Source of the DNA: UBA822 sp965249775
GTDB lineage: Bacteria; Gemmatimonadota; Gemmatimonadetes; Longimicrobiales; Gaopeijiaceae
NCBI GenBank assembly: GCA_965249775.1
Contig: OZ252253.1
Coordinates: forward strand, 2,294,001-2,358,000
Length of the DNA stretch: 64,000 nt
Reading direction: 5' to 3'
Shown: positions 26,176 to 34,747 of the stretch, one piece after another
How the letters are laid out: each line of letters begins with the position of its first letter
Position numbering within the stretch: the stretch's first letter is position 1
The notes under the pieces: model-generated
The model's database searches: none
The model's input: the letters and a program-made list of their open reading frames with translations, nothing else
Told to the model about the DNA's origin: nothing
Program-made: the position numbers and the translations under genes

Positions 26176-26526
26176 GTGCCCATGAAGAACCCACCGCATC
26201 CTGGCCTGACGATCAGACACGATTGCATCGAGGCCCTTGGCTTGTCTGTCACCCAGGCCGCAAAGGGACTCGGCGTTTCCCGGCAGGCTCTTACGAATGT
26301 ACTCTCGGGGAAGAGCTCTATCTCGCCCGAAATGGCCGTCCGTCTGGAAAAGGCTTTCGGGAGCACCGCCGCCGCGTGGGTGCGCCTTCAAGCGAACTAC
26401 GACCTTTCGAAAATCGACCCCGATGAGGTCCAGGTTGCAAGCCTTCGCGAGCTCCGACCTCAGGAGTATCCGGACGGGAACGAGCGCCTCAGCCGGGAGG
26501 TGGACGCCGTAGCCTATGACGTTTGA
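26176..26526 (+). CDS. higA: HigA-family antitoxin (XRE helix-turn-helix)
   Basis: 116 aa from GTG 26176 with GGAGGG 7 nt upstream; ATG 26182 is also possible. The protein begins KNPPHPGLTIRHDCIEALG, typical of the HigA subfamily. The HTH is LSVTQAAKGLGVSRQALTNV, then GKSSISPEMAVRLEKAFG. It normally binds HigB and represses its own operon. Here the partner higB is truncated, making this an orphan antitoxin that could still act as a DNA-binding regulator or counter HigB toxins elsewhere. Confidence 0.9.
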   Translation: MPMKNPPHPGLTIRHDCIEALGLSVTQAAKGLGVSRQALTNVLSGKSSISPEMAVRLEKAFGSTAAAWVRLQANYDLSKIDPDEVQVASLRELRPQEYPDGNERLSREVDAVAYDV

Positions 26527-26535
26527 TGGTGCGCG

Positions 26536-26679
26536 TTGATCGTCCTCGATTCGAGCTTCCTCATCGCGTTCCACAACGATGCGGCGATCGCCGCTGTTGC
26601 AAGGCGTCATCCACCTGGGCTCGTCGCCACCTTCGACGACGACTTCAGCGCTCTCGATGGAATCACGGTCGTACCATGA
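26536..26679 (+). pseudogene. VapC PIN-domain toxin with large internal deletion
   Basis: The 47-residue frame from TTG 26536 begins IVLDSSFLIAFHND, the canonical PIN N-terminus with the first catalytic Asp, and ends LVATFDDDFSALDGITVVP, the canonical PIN C-terminus with the last acidic residues. The roughly 80 central residues, with the middle acidic ligand, are missing, yet the frame is continuous. It starts 9 nt after the higA stop. No VapB partner is present. Confidence 0.7.
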
Positions 26680-26739
26680 CAAGGGGGTGAGCGCCCATGG
26701 CGCCCACCCCCAGCCCGACGCTACCGGTCCTCCGCCCCC

Positions 26740-27231
26740 TCAGTCCACGAACGCCCAGAGCCACTTCCGGCTTCGGTCGTCCATGCCGTCCGGGTCCGCG
26801 ACGTGGTAGAGGTCGCCGGCGACGTCCTTGATGACGATCCCCCCGGCCGAAAGCTGGGTTGGCCACTCGTCCAACCGCGTCTGAAAGGTCCGCTCGCCCT
26901 GACGCGTCTCGACCTTCCACGTCCGGATCTCGATCTCCTCGTTGATGTCGGCGATCCCGGTCACTTCCAGGACGAAGCCGGCCTCGACTAGTGCTTCCTC
27001 GAGGACGCGTCTCGACCCGGCGCCCAACTCGTGTACCGACTCGACCAGCACGAACTCCTCATTGTCGGTGTCCCGAAGCGACAGGTAGCGCCCGGGCTCT
27101 GACCACGGGAAGCAACGATGAACGCGGACGGCCCGCTCCTCTCCGTCCAGATCGGCCCACAGCTGACCGTCCGCGCGCCTCTCGAGCGTCAGGCGTTCCT
27201 TCCCTTCCAGGCCCTTCTTGATCCAGATCAT
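26740..27231 (-). CDS. DUF1854 family protein
   Basis: 163 aa, cytoplasmic, with GGGGAGGGG before the ATG. Recognisable blocks are ERRADGQLWADLDGEE, VHRCFPWSEPGRYLSLRD, TWKVETRQGERTFQ and VIKDVAGDLYHVADP. DUF1854 proteins are typically encoded beside the ABC transporter found here 21 nt upstream. In Proteobacteria this pair is annotated as associated with cyanophycin metabolism. No cyanophycin synthetase or cyanophycinase is in this window, so the link is only by family. Confidence 0.85.
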   Translation of the reverse strand: MIWIKKGLEGKERLTLERRADGQLWADLDGEERAVRVHRCFPWSEPGRYLSLRDTDNEEFVLVESVHELGAGSRRVLEEALVEAGFVLEVTGIADINEEIEIRTWKVETRQGERTFQTRLDEWPTQLSAGGIVIKDVAGDLYHVADPDGMDDRSRKWLWAFVD

Positions 27232-27252
27232 GATCCCCTCCCCTATCTCTGT

Positions 27253-29532
27253 TTAAATCCCGGTCTGCAGCTCCATCTGCAGTCCGTGTAGCCGGCTGTA
27301 GATTCCGTCGGGCCGGGCCAGCAACTCCCCGTGCGTGCCCGACTCGGCCAGCCGGCCGTCCTTCATTACAAACAGCCGCGACGCCTTGTGCAGCGTCGAC
27401 AGCCGGTGGGCGATCGCAAACACGGTGCGGCCCGCGACCAGCCGATCCATGGCCTCCTGGATCTTGCGTTCTGTCTCCGTATCCACGGCGCTCGTGGCCT
27501 CATCCAGGATGAGGATCCTCGGGTCGTGGAGGATCGCCCGCGCAATCGACACGCGCTGACGCTCCCCTCCCGACAGGCTCTGCCCCCGCTCACCGACCAA
27601 CGTGTCATAGCCGTGCGGCAGCTTTACGACGAAGTCGTGAGCATTCGCGGCCTTCGACGCCTCGAGCACCTTTTCGAGCTCCGCCTCGGGATGCCCGTAG
27701 CGGATGTTCTCCAACACGGAACCGTAGAAGAGATACGGCTCCTGGAGCACGATCCCGATCTGCCGGCGGTAGTGCCCGGTATCCAACATCCGGACATCCA
27801 CGCCGTCGACGAGCACACGGCCGGCGCTCACGTCGAAGAAGCGAGTGATCAGATTCGTGACCGTCGTCTTCCCTCCACCCGACGGACCAACCAGCCCGAT
27901 CATCTCCCCCGGTTCCACGTCGAAGGACACGTTGTGCAGCACTTGGCGCACGCCATCGTAGCCGAAGCTCACGTCCTCGAACGTGATCCTGCCTGAAACC
28001 GGCTCGAGCCTCACGGGCTCGGGCACATCGACGATCTCGGGCTCGGTGTCCAGCACCTCGAACACTCGGTGCGCCGACGTCGTCGCCCGCTGTACGGTAC
28101 GCGCCATCTGACCGATCACCTCCACCGGACCGATGAACATCGTCGTGTACAGCAAGAACGAGACGAACGTCCCCGCGGTAAGCGTGGCCTCACCTGATGT
28201 GCCCAGGAGGCGCGGTATGGCGAAGGCCCACACCAGAACCGTGGTACCGTGAACGGCCAGCATCAGCGCAGGCCAGAACAGTGTCCACGAGTAGTGGATC
28301 CGGTTGATTTCCTCGGTGACGTCGATGTTGCGCTCGTTGAATCTCCCTGTCTCCCTCTCCTCCTGACTAAAGGCCTTCACCACCCGTATGCCGGGGATCG
28401 TGTCCGAGAGCACGTCCGTGACCCTCGACCACTTCCGCCATGCGCGGATGAAGAACCGGTTCAACCTCTCGCTGTGCTTGTAGATCGCCAGGCAGAACAG
28501 CGGAACCGGCACGACCATCACCAGCCCCAGCTTCCAATCCAGCGTCAGCAACACAGTGCTCAGGCCCAACAACATCACGACGCTCAAGGACACATCCACG
28601 ATCCCGAAGGCGAGAAAGTCCCACAGCCGGTCAGTGTCCGAGCTGACGCGCGTGATCAGGCCACCCGTCTTCTTCCTCGAGTAGAAGCCGAGGGACAAGC
28701 CCTGAAGGTGCTCGTACAGCTCGGTCCTCAGGTCGCGTGCGACCCACTCCCCGAGCACGCTCATGTAACGCAGCCGCACCAGCGCGGATGCCTGCCGCAC
28801 CAGGTAGACGAGCGTCATGGCGCCGACGGCGATCCACGCGACGCTCGCGCCCTGCTCCACGGAGAGCACGCCGTCCTGCACCGGCCTCACAACGGAGTCG
28901 ATCAGGAAGCCGGCCAGGTACGGAGGCACCAGGCTCACCGCCGTGATCACCGTCGCCGCAGTGAAGCCCAAGAGCACCTCGGTCCGGTATCTCCTGAGGT
29001 AGGCGAGCAACCTCCACAACACCGCAGCCTGGTTTCCGGCCACCAACGCCTGCGCTTCCTGGATCGGCCCCGCCACCGCGCCCGCATACTCCGCGTCGGC
29101 GTCGGCTGGGGGCACTTCACCGCCCTGTAACTCCTGCTCGACCACGAAGCGCACGTTTTCCATGGCGCGCTTCTGCCTGTGTGTGTAGCGCACCACGATC
29201 AGCGCCGGGTCGTCGGGCTCGCCCAGAAACGTCAGGGCGCTCCCCGACAGCCCGGGGGTCTCTCGAAGTGCCGTCACCCTCGACCTGGGAACGGAGGTGA
29301 CCTCCCACTCGCCGTTCCGCTCATGAGCCAGGGCCAACGCCCCGTCTCCCAGGGCCAGCCACGCCTCGCTCAGGCGCAGGCCGGCATCCAGGTCCGCAAG
29401 CGCGTAGAGCTGCACGGGGCGCCCGCCCCATGCGCCCTCGATCGCATCACGGACCTCGGACGGCATCCGGACCGGTTGGTCCGTGTAACGTTCGATGATC
29501 TGTCGATCAATCGTCTCGGTTCTCTTGCTCAT
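27253..29532 (-). CDS. ABC transporter, fused permease-ATPase (DUF1854-associated type)
   Basis: 759 aa from ATG 29532 (MSKRTETIDRQ); the open frame continues further upstream without support. Order: an N-terminal extension of about 170 residues unlike ordinary exporters (LADLDAGLRLSEAWLALGDG); a six-helix type I exporter domain; then the ATPase with Walker A GLVGPSGGGKTTVTNL, signature LSGGERQRVSIARA and Walker B ILILDEATSAVD. The extension probably regulates or senses substrate. It is cotranscribed with DUF1854. The substrate is unknown; the cyanophycin-associated label is family-level annotation. Confidence 0.9.
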   Translation of the reverse strand: MSKRTETIDRQIIERYTDQPVRMPSEVRDAIEGAWGGRPVQLYALADLDAGLRLSEAWLALGDGALALAHERNGEWEVTSVPRSRVTALRETPGLSGSALTFLGEPDDPALIVVRYTHRQKRAMENVRFVVEQELQGGEVPPADADAEYAGAVAGPIQEAQALVAGNQAAVLWRLLAYLRRYRTEVLLGFTAATVITAVSLVPPYLAGFLIDSVVRPVQDGVLSVEQGASVAWIAVGAMTLVYLVRQASALVRLRYMSVLGEWVARDLRTELYEHLQGLSLGFYSRKKTGGLITRVSSDTDRLWDFLAFGIVDVSLSVVMLLGLSTVLLTLDWKLGLVMVVPVPLFCLAIYKHSERLNRFFIRAWRKWSRVTDVLSDTIPGIRVVKAFSQEERETGRFNERNIDVTEEINRIHYSWTLFWPALMLAVHGTTVLVWAFAIPRLLGTSGEATLTAGTFVSFLLYTTMFIGPVEVIGQMARTVQRATTSAHRVFEVLDTEPEIVDVPEPVRLEPVSGRITFEDVSFGYDGVRQVLHNVSFDVEPGEMIGLVGPSGGGKTTVTNLITRFFDVSAGRVLVDGVDVRMLDTGHYRRQIGIVLQEPYLFYGSVLENIRYGHPEAELEKVLEASKAANAHDFVVKLPHGYDTLVGERGQSLSGGERQRVSIARAILHDPRILILDEATSAVDTETERKIQEAMDRLVAGRTVFAIAHRLSTLHKASRLFVMKDGRLAESGTHGELLARPDGIYSRLHGLQMELQTGI

Positions 29533-29636
29533 CGTTTCTCTCGAGTTGGTGTGTACCAAACAAAAAATCCGGCCCTCCCTAGCCGCTGGGGCGGTGAGAG
29601 TCCGGATACCGTACCACTCGCTGATTTTGTAGTTAG

Positions 29637-29777
29637 TTAGGTATCCGCCTCCCACCGACTGGCGATCAGCGCCGGGACCCGCCGACCGAGGAGGTACGAC
29701 GCGAACAGCCGCAGTCTCGCCTCGCCGACCATGTGGTCGGTGGGGTCAAGGCTTTGGATGTTGTTCACGCGTCTCAT
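29637..29777 (-). CDS. Possible small protein, unknown
   Basis: A 46-codon frame from ATG 29777 to TAA 29637, beginning MRRVNNIQSLDPTDHMVGEA and ending VPALIASRWEADT. Codon choice (mostly G/C third bases) resembles the neighbours. It is amphipathic and Arg-rich with no signal, and no family is recognised. It sits in the 431-base gap between the ABC transporter start and the ADOP permease stop, about 105 nt upstream of the former on the same strand. Confidence 0.3.
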   Translation of the reverse strand: MRRVNNIQSLDPTDHMVGEARLRLFASYLLGRRVPALIASRWEADT

Positions 29778-29963
29778 CTCTGAGCGGTCCCAGAAAAGGA
29801 TTCCAAAATGCGCCCGTCGGGGGCGCGTTCATTGCCGAGCAATGGTAGATACGTACGTGGAGCGGACGTGTCAAGTTTCTTGTGAGCTCACTCAGGCCCG
29901 AGCGCTTCCAGGGGTCGATCCGGGCGGCTGGTACTTGCGGAAACTTGCTGGAACTTGAGCCAC

Positions 29964-32396
29964 TTACTCGCCGCGCAGAACGTCGGCAGGATCCGTAGCC
30001 GCCGCTCGGAGGGCAGGGACTACGGCGGCGATCAGCCCGATCGTAAGAAAGACCGCCGCCACGCCGATAAAGGTAGACGGGGAGCGGGGATCGATACCCG
30101 ACAAGATCGCCCCCAGCGCGTAGGGGGCTGCGAACCAAGCGAGGAGGAGTCCCAAGGCGACCGCCGGTAGAAGCTGACGGAGCGCATCCTCGACGGTGTC
30201 GCGAGCCAGCCGCCTCCCGTTCGCCCCGAGCGCGAGACGTACACCAAGATCCTGCCTGCGCTGGCGTACCCGAAACGCAAGGAGCCCGTAGAGCCCGACC
30301 GCAGCTACCATCAGCCCGGCTATGCCACCAGCCACAGCCATTGCTCCCATGACACGTGGTATGCGGATCACAAAAGCGATTCCATCTGCAAGTGTCCGGA
30401 TATCCCAAACGGAGATCGCCGGATCCACTGCGGCTACCGCTTGGCGTAGTCCCGGAGCCAAAGAGGTGGCGTCGTCCCGCACACGGAGCAGGAGCATGCC
30501 GGACCGCGCCTCGCTCTGTTGGATGGGTAGGTACACCCGGTCGTGCCGGGCGCGCACAGTACCGCCCCTGCTGGCGTCGCCAACTACACCGACCACCGTA
30601 TGCCACTGAGCAGAATCCGGCCGTGCGCCGACCCGGAGCGCACGGCCAATCACGTCTGAGTCGGGGCTGAAGCGGCGCACGAAGCTCTCGTTCACGATGG
30701 CGACCGGTGCAGCGCCCTCGGCGTCGTTCGGCTCCAAGAGACGGCCGGCCCTGAGCTCGATGCCCACGACCTCGAAGTAACCGGGCGTGGTCGCGTTCCA
30801 GATCACGCGCTCGCGGTCCTCGGGGCGCTCATAGACGACACCACCGAGCTCGAAGTCTCCTCGTCTATCTCCGTATCCAGGGGCGCCCAGCGCGATCGCG
30901 GCAGCGGTGACCCCTGGAAGCGCATCAAGGCGCTCGACGAGCGTGTTTGCAACCGGACTTGCGGCCCCGGCCTCGCTCTCCTCGAAGCTCACACGCGCCA
31001 GGAGGATTTCCGAAACCGGTAAGTCGCCAACGAGATCGTCGAATACATTCAAGTCACGACCCGTTAGACCGACGGCGACCAGGGCCGCGCACGAGAGAGC
31101 CAACTGCACGGTCAAGAAGGCTCGGCTCCATCCACCTCCGCCCCCGAGCCCTTCCGCTGAGCCATCCTGCTTCAGCACTCGCTGCACATCCACCGCCAGC
31201 ACCCTGACGATTGGCAGCGTCCCGGCAACGAGCGCAGTCCCGACCACCAGCGCGCCCGCGAACAGGAGCACAGGACCATCGATCGCCATCCGCATCCAGA
31301 AGAAGCTCAGGTGCTCGGCTCCGCGGCTCTGAACCAATTCCATGGCGACCCATGCGAAAGCCAGACCGACGGCCCCACCCACCATGGCGATCATCAGAGT
31401 CTCGACGAAGAGCTGGAATCCGATCTGGAGAGAACCAGCCCCGAGCGCCGCCTGGATCCCGAGCGCCCGCACACGCTCGGCCGCTCGCACGAGAAGGAGA
31501 TTCGCCACATTGGCGCAAGCGATCAGCAACAGGCAGAGCGCCACCAGGACGAGCCCGATGAGCGCGACGACCTCACCCGCCTCACCACGGCTGCCGCCCG
31601 TATAGGGCACCACATGCGCGACGCCGCCCGAGCGCTCCGGATCGCGGATCGCGTCGGCAAGGGCCCAGCGTGTGCCCAATTCGGCATCGGCGGCTGACAA
31701 CGAGCCACCCGAGGCAAGCCGACCCACGAGCTCGACGGGGTCTTCACCCACGTCTGAGCCCGGGTCTGACTCGTCGATCAAGACCCAAGCGTTCTGGTTG
31801 AGCGGGAAACCGAAACCTTGGGGCATCACGCCTACGATGGTGTGCGGCTCCCCAGCCAACTCGACGGCGCGCCCGATCACCGATGGGTCCCTCTCGTACA
31901 TGTCGCGCCAAACGTCGTCGCCGATCAGAAGTGTACGCCCCGCCTCGTTTGTCTCGGGCACGCGCCCGATGCCGGGGGGGACACGCAGGAGTGGGAGCAC
32001 CTCTGATGTAAGAGCCGCCACGGCAACTCGAGTCGCCGCCGTCTCCGGGTCCAGGATGGTCCCCGTGAATGTCCGGAAGGCACCCAGGCTCTCGAGCGTG
32101 GAGAGCCGGCCGAGAGCGGCCAGGTCGGAGAGCTGAACCGCCAGTCGCCCATCGTCTCGCTGAGGCTGTTCGACCACAACGCGCACGATGCGCTCGCCCT
32201 CCGGAACCGGTAACGGTCGGGTCGCCCCGATGAACAGGCTGAAGAAAGTGACCGGAGCCGCAAGCCCGAGCGCGAGTATCGTCACCGCAGGCAAGGTGGT
32301 ACCCGGCGAGCGCAGGAGCCCTTTGAAAGCGAGGCGAAGGGCTACGACGGGCTGGAGCGAAGGCGGCAGTCGGAGCCACCTAGTTGGTCGACCCAT
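29964..32396 (-). CDS. ADOP-family ABC permease (MacB/FtsX-like)
   Basis: 810 aa. The N-terminus reads ALRLAFKGLLRSPGTTLPAV, then a first membrane helix, a MacB-type periplasmic domain, three helices (LIGLVLVALCLLLIACANVA and following), a second periplasmic domain and three C-terminal helices ending VPALRAAATDPADVLRGE. The two-halved, 8-helix architecture without its own ATPase defines the Acidobacterial duplicated orphan permeases. ATPase partners are encoded elsewhere. It is full length and serves as reference for the truncated ADOP tails at 25933, 61686 and possibly 62561 and 62927. Confidence 0.92.
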   Translation of the reverse strand: MGRPTRWLRLPPSLQPVVALRLAFKGLLRSPGTTLPAVTILALGLAAPVTFFSLFIGATRPLPVPEGERIVRVVVEQPQRDDGRLAVQLSDLAALGRLSTLESLGAFRTFTGTILDPETAATRVAVAALTSEVLPLLRVPPGIGRVPETNEAGRTLLIGDDVWRDMYERDPSVIGRAVELAGEPHTIVGVMPQGFGFPLNQNAWVLIDESDPGSDVGEDPVELVGRLASGGSLSAADAELGTRWALADAIRDPERSGGVAHVVPYTGGSRGEAGEVVALIGLVLVALCLLLIACANVANLLLVRAAERVRALGIQAALGAGSLQIGFQLFVETLMIAMVGGAVGLAFAWVAMELVQSRGAEHLSFFWMRMAIDGPVLLFAGALVVGTALVAGTLPIVRVLAVDVQRVLKQDGSAEGLGGGGGWSRAFLTVQLALSCAALVAVGLTGRDLNVFDDLVGDLPVSEILLARVSFEESEAGAASPVANTLVERLDALPGVTAAAIALGAPGYGDRRGDFELGGVVYERPEDRERVIWNATTPGYFEVVGIELRAGRLLEPNDAEGAAPVAIVNESFVRRFSPDSDVIGRALRVGARPDSAQWHTVVGVVGDASRGGTVRARHDRVYLPIQQSEARSGMLLLRVRDDATSLAPGLRQAVAAVDPAISVWDIRTLADGIAFVIRIPRVMGAMAVAGGIAGLMVAAVGLYGLLAFRVRQRRQDLGVRLALGANGRRLARDTVEDALRQLLPAVALGLLLAWFAAPYALGAILSGIDPRSPSTFIGVAAVFLTIGLIAAVVPALRAAATDPADVLRGE

Positions 32397-32649
32397 GATT
32401 TTCCCTGCTGGTGCTCTAGCTCTCGCCCTCGCGTGGCGCGCGAGTGAGGCGCGCTGCCTCCCTGCTCGACCCGGAGCACTCTACCCCTATTGGGGCGGCG
32501 ACGATCCTGACGTGTCGTACTTATGTTCTGACTCGAATCCTACGTATAGGATCGGGAGTGGTTACCCGCCGACTGGGCGCCACTCAGGATGTTGACCACT
32601 TCAGTCCTGCCCCTCACGTTAGCCCCACCCATTACCAGGTCGAGCATCT

Positions 32650-34686
32650 ATGAAAACCAGCTATTGTGCTCTCGCTACCCTCCTGCTGTGCTCCTGCACA
32701 CCCGACTCACCCGACTCACCCGACGCACAGAACTGGTCCACATATCTGGGTGATCCAGGCCGTCGCCACTATTCCGCGCTGGATCAGATTAATCGCGACA
32801 ACGTGCACGAGCTCGAAGTGGCATGGGTCTACGACTCGGGCGAGCTTCGAGAGGGTGGCTCGAGCATGTATACCAGTCCGCTCATCATCGACGGCGTGTT
32901 GTATGGCTTATCGCCGAGACTCGTCGCGTTTGCCCTCGACGCAGCGACCGGCGAGGAGCTATGGAGGCACGATCCCGACCTCGGTGGAGCTGCTCAACGT
33001 GGGCTCATGTGGTGGCAAGATGACGATCAATCTCGCCTGTTTTACACCGCCGGCCGTGAGCTGATCGCGCTGGATCCGAGCACCGGTCAACCGGTTGAAG
33101 GATTTGCTGAAGACGGCAGGCTCGATCTGACACCGAGCGAGGGGTCCGGTCCTCTTACCGTGACGGTACCCGGCATCATTTTCGAAGACCTGATCGTGTT
33201 GGGTTTTTCTACCGGTGAAGGCGAGAGAGCCCATGCCGGCGCGGTCCGTGCCTACAGCGCCATCACCGGCGATCTCGTATGGCGATTCAATAGCCTCCCC
33301 CGCCCTGGTGAGATGGGATCCGAAACCTGGGCGGACGGTGCTCTCGAACAAGCGGGTGGGGCGAACAACTGGACGGGAATGGCGTTGGATGTAGAGCGTG
33401 AGCTGCTCTTCGTGCCGACGGGCTCCGCCACACCGGACTTTTATGGTGCATCGCGCCCGGGCGACAATCTGTTTGCCAACTGCCTGCTCGCGCTCGATGC
33501 TCGAACCGGTGAGCTGCGTTGGTATTTCCAAGCCGTGCATCATGACCTGTGGGATCGAGACTTTCCTTCCCCGCCCACTCTGGTCCAGGTGGAACGCTTT
33601 GGCGAAGTAATCGATGCCGTCGCGGTAACCACGAAATCGGGTCACCTATTCGTATTCGACCGTGACACCGGAGAATCGCTGTACGACATAGCCGAAGTAA
33701 GGACGCTTCCCAGCAACCTGCCCGGAGAACAACCCTCCCTGACGCAGCCAGAGTCTTCGGTTGCTTTTACGCGCCAGACTTTTGAGATCACCACGCGAAG
33801 TCAGCAGGCGACCGACTTCGTGGAGGACTTGATCAAGGATCTGGATCAACGACCGTGGGCGCCCCCGACAGAGGCCGGCACACTCTTCTACCCGGCATAC
33901 GATGGGGGTGCGGAATGGGGTGGCTCGGCCTTCGATCCGAATAGCAATCGACTCATCCTCAATGCCCAGGAGATCGGCGGCATCATTCGTATGCACGAGA
34001 TCCCAGTTGGATTCAGTAACAGAAACGTGTACGTCGAGCATTGCGCCAGCTGCCACGGCATCGATCGTGAAGGCACGGACGTTGGACCGAGCCTGGTGGA
34101 CGTCAGTGATCGGCTGACCCGCGGTCAATTGGCGAGAGTCATGAGAGAGGGACGCGGTCGCATGCAGAGCTTCGATCATCTCCAGGATTTTGAGCGAAAC
34201 GCCGTGTTGGCCCATATCCGATCCCCGGAGTCGGAAGCAGAAGATCCGCCAAGCACCGAAGTCGACTATGCTTTTGGCGGATACCTGCGGGTACGCGATC
34301 ACGAGGGCTTGCCGGGCAATACACCGCCCTGGGGCACGCTCAACTCCATCGATTTGGCCACGGGTGAGATCGACTGGCAGATTCCGTTTGGCTACTACTA
34401 CGATCAGGAAGGATTGGGATACGGTGCGGAGAGTTACGGCGGGCCGGTTGTAACTGCGTCGGGACTGATTTTCATCGGCGCCACCCCAGATAGAAAATTT
34501 CGGGCCTTCGATGTCCGGGATGGGGAAATGCTGTGGGAAGTCGAGTTATCCGCCGCAGGATTCGCGACACCGGCAATGTACAGCGTGGATGGCCAACAGT
34601 ACGTGGTCATTGCGGCAGGTGGCGGTCGGATGGGACCACCTTCCGGTGCCGAGTACGTCGCGTTCAGCTTGCCGCGAAGCGACTGA
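32650..34686 (+). CDS. PQQ-dependent dehydrogenase lipoprotein with inserted cytochrome c domain
   Basis: 678 aa. The lipoprotein signal has its lipobox at LLCSC, followed by a D-S-P tandem (PDSPDSPD). The eight-bladed quinoprotein propeller starts RRHYSALDQINRDNV. The catalytic Asp region is VHHDLWDRDFPSPPTL, and GDNLFANCLLALDARTGE follows the usual glucose-dehydrogenase-like pattern. A cytochrome c domain with heme site Cys465-Ala-Ser-Cys-His sits between blades. Substrate oxidation can thus pass electrons through the built-in heme. The base composition looks less GC-rich at third positions than neighbouring genes, which hints at transfer. Confidence 0.9.
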   Translation: MKTSYCALATLLLCSCTPDSPDSPDAQNWSTYLGDPGRRHYSALDQINRDNVHELEVAWVYDSGELREGGSSMYTSPLIIDGVLYGLSPRLVAFALDAATGEELWRHDPDLGGAAQRGLMWWQDDDQSRLFYTAGRELIALDPSTGQPVEGFAEDGRLDLTPSEGSGPLTVTVPGIIFEDLIVLGFSTGEGERAHAGAVRAYSAITGDLVWRFNSLPRPGEMGSETWADGALEQAGGANNWTGMALDVERELLFVPTGSATPDFYGASRPGDNLFANCLLALDARTGELRWYFQAVHHDLWDRDFPSPPTLVQVERFGEVIDAVAVTTKSGHLFVFDRDTGESLYDIAEVRTLPSNLPGEQPSLTQPESSVAFTRQTFEITTRSQQATDFVEDLIKDLDQRPWAPPTEAGTLFYPAYDGGAEWGGSAFDPNSNRLILNAQEIGGIIRMHEIPVGFSNRNVYVEHCASCHGIDREGTDVGPSLVDVSDRLTRGQLARVMREGRGRMQSFDHLQDFERNAVLAHIRSPESEAEDPPSTEVDYAFGGYLRVRDHEGLPGNTPPWGTLNSIDLATGEIDWQIPFGYYYDQEGLGYGAESYGGPVVTASGLIFIGATPDRKFRAFDVRDGEMLWEVELSAAGFATPAMYSVDGQQYVVIAAGGGRMGPPSGAEYVAFSLPRSD

Positions 34687-34747
34687 GTTCTGGCCATGTC
34701 CGATCCTGTCACCCGCCTGAACACGATGAAGCGCAACGGAGACGCAG

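Noticed and set aside
25933..26682. 249-codon - strand frame as a full gene
   Set aside because: Only its last 27 codons match a family (ADOP tail); the rest is antisense to higB, higA and vapC sequences.
29746..30606. 286-codon - strand frame overlapping the ADOP permease end
   Set aside because: Out of frame with the ADOP coding sequence, which is full length and ends with the canonical tail.
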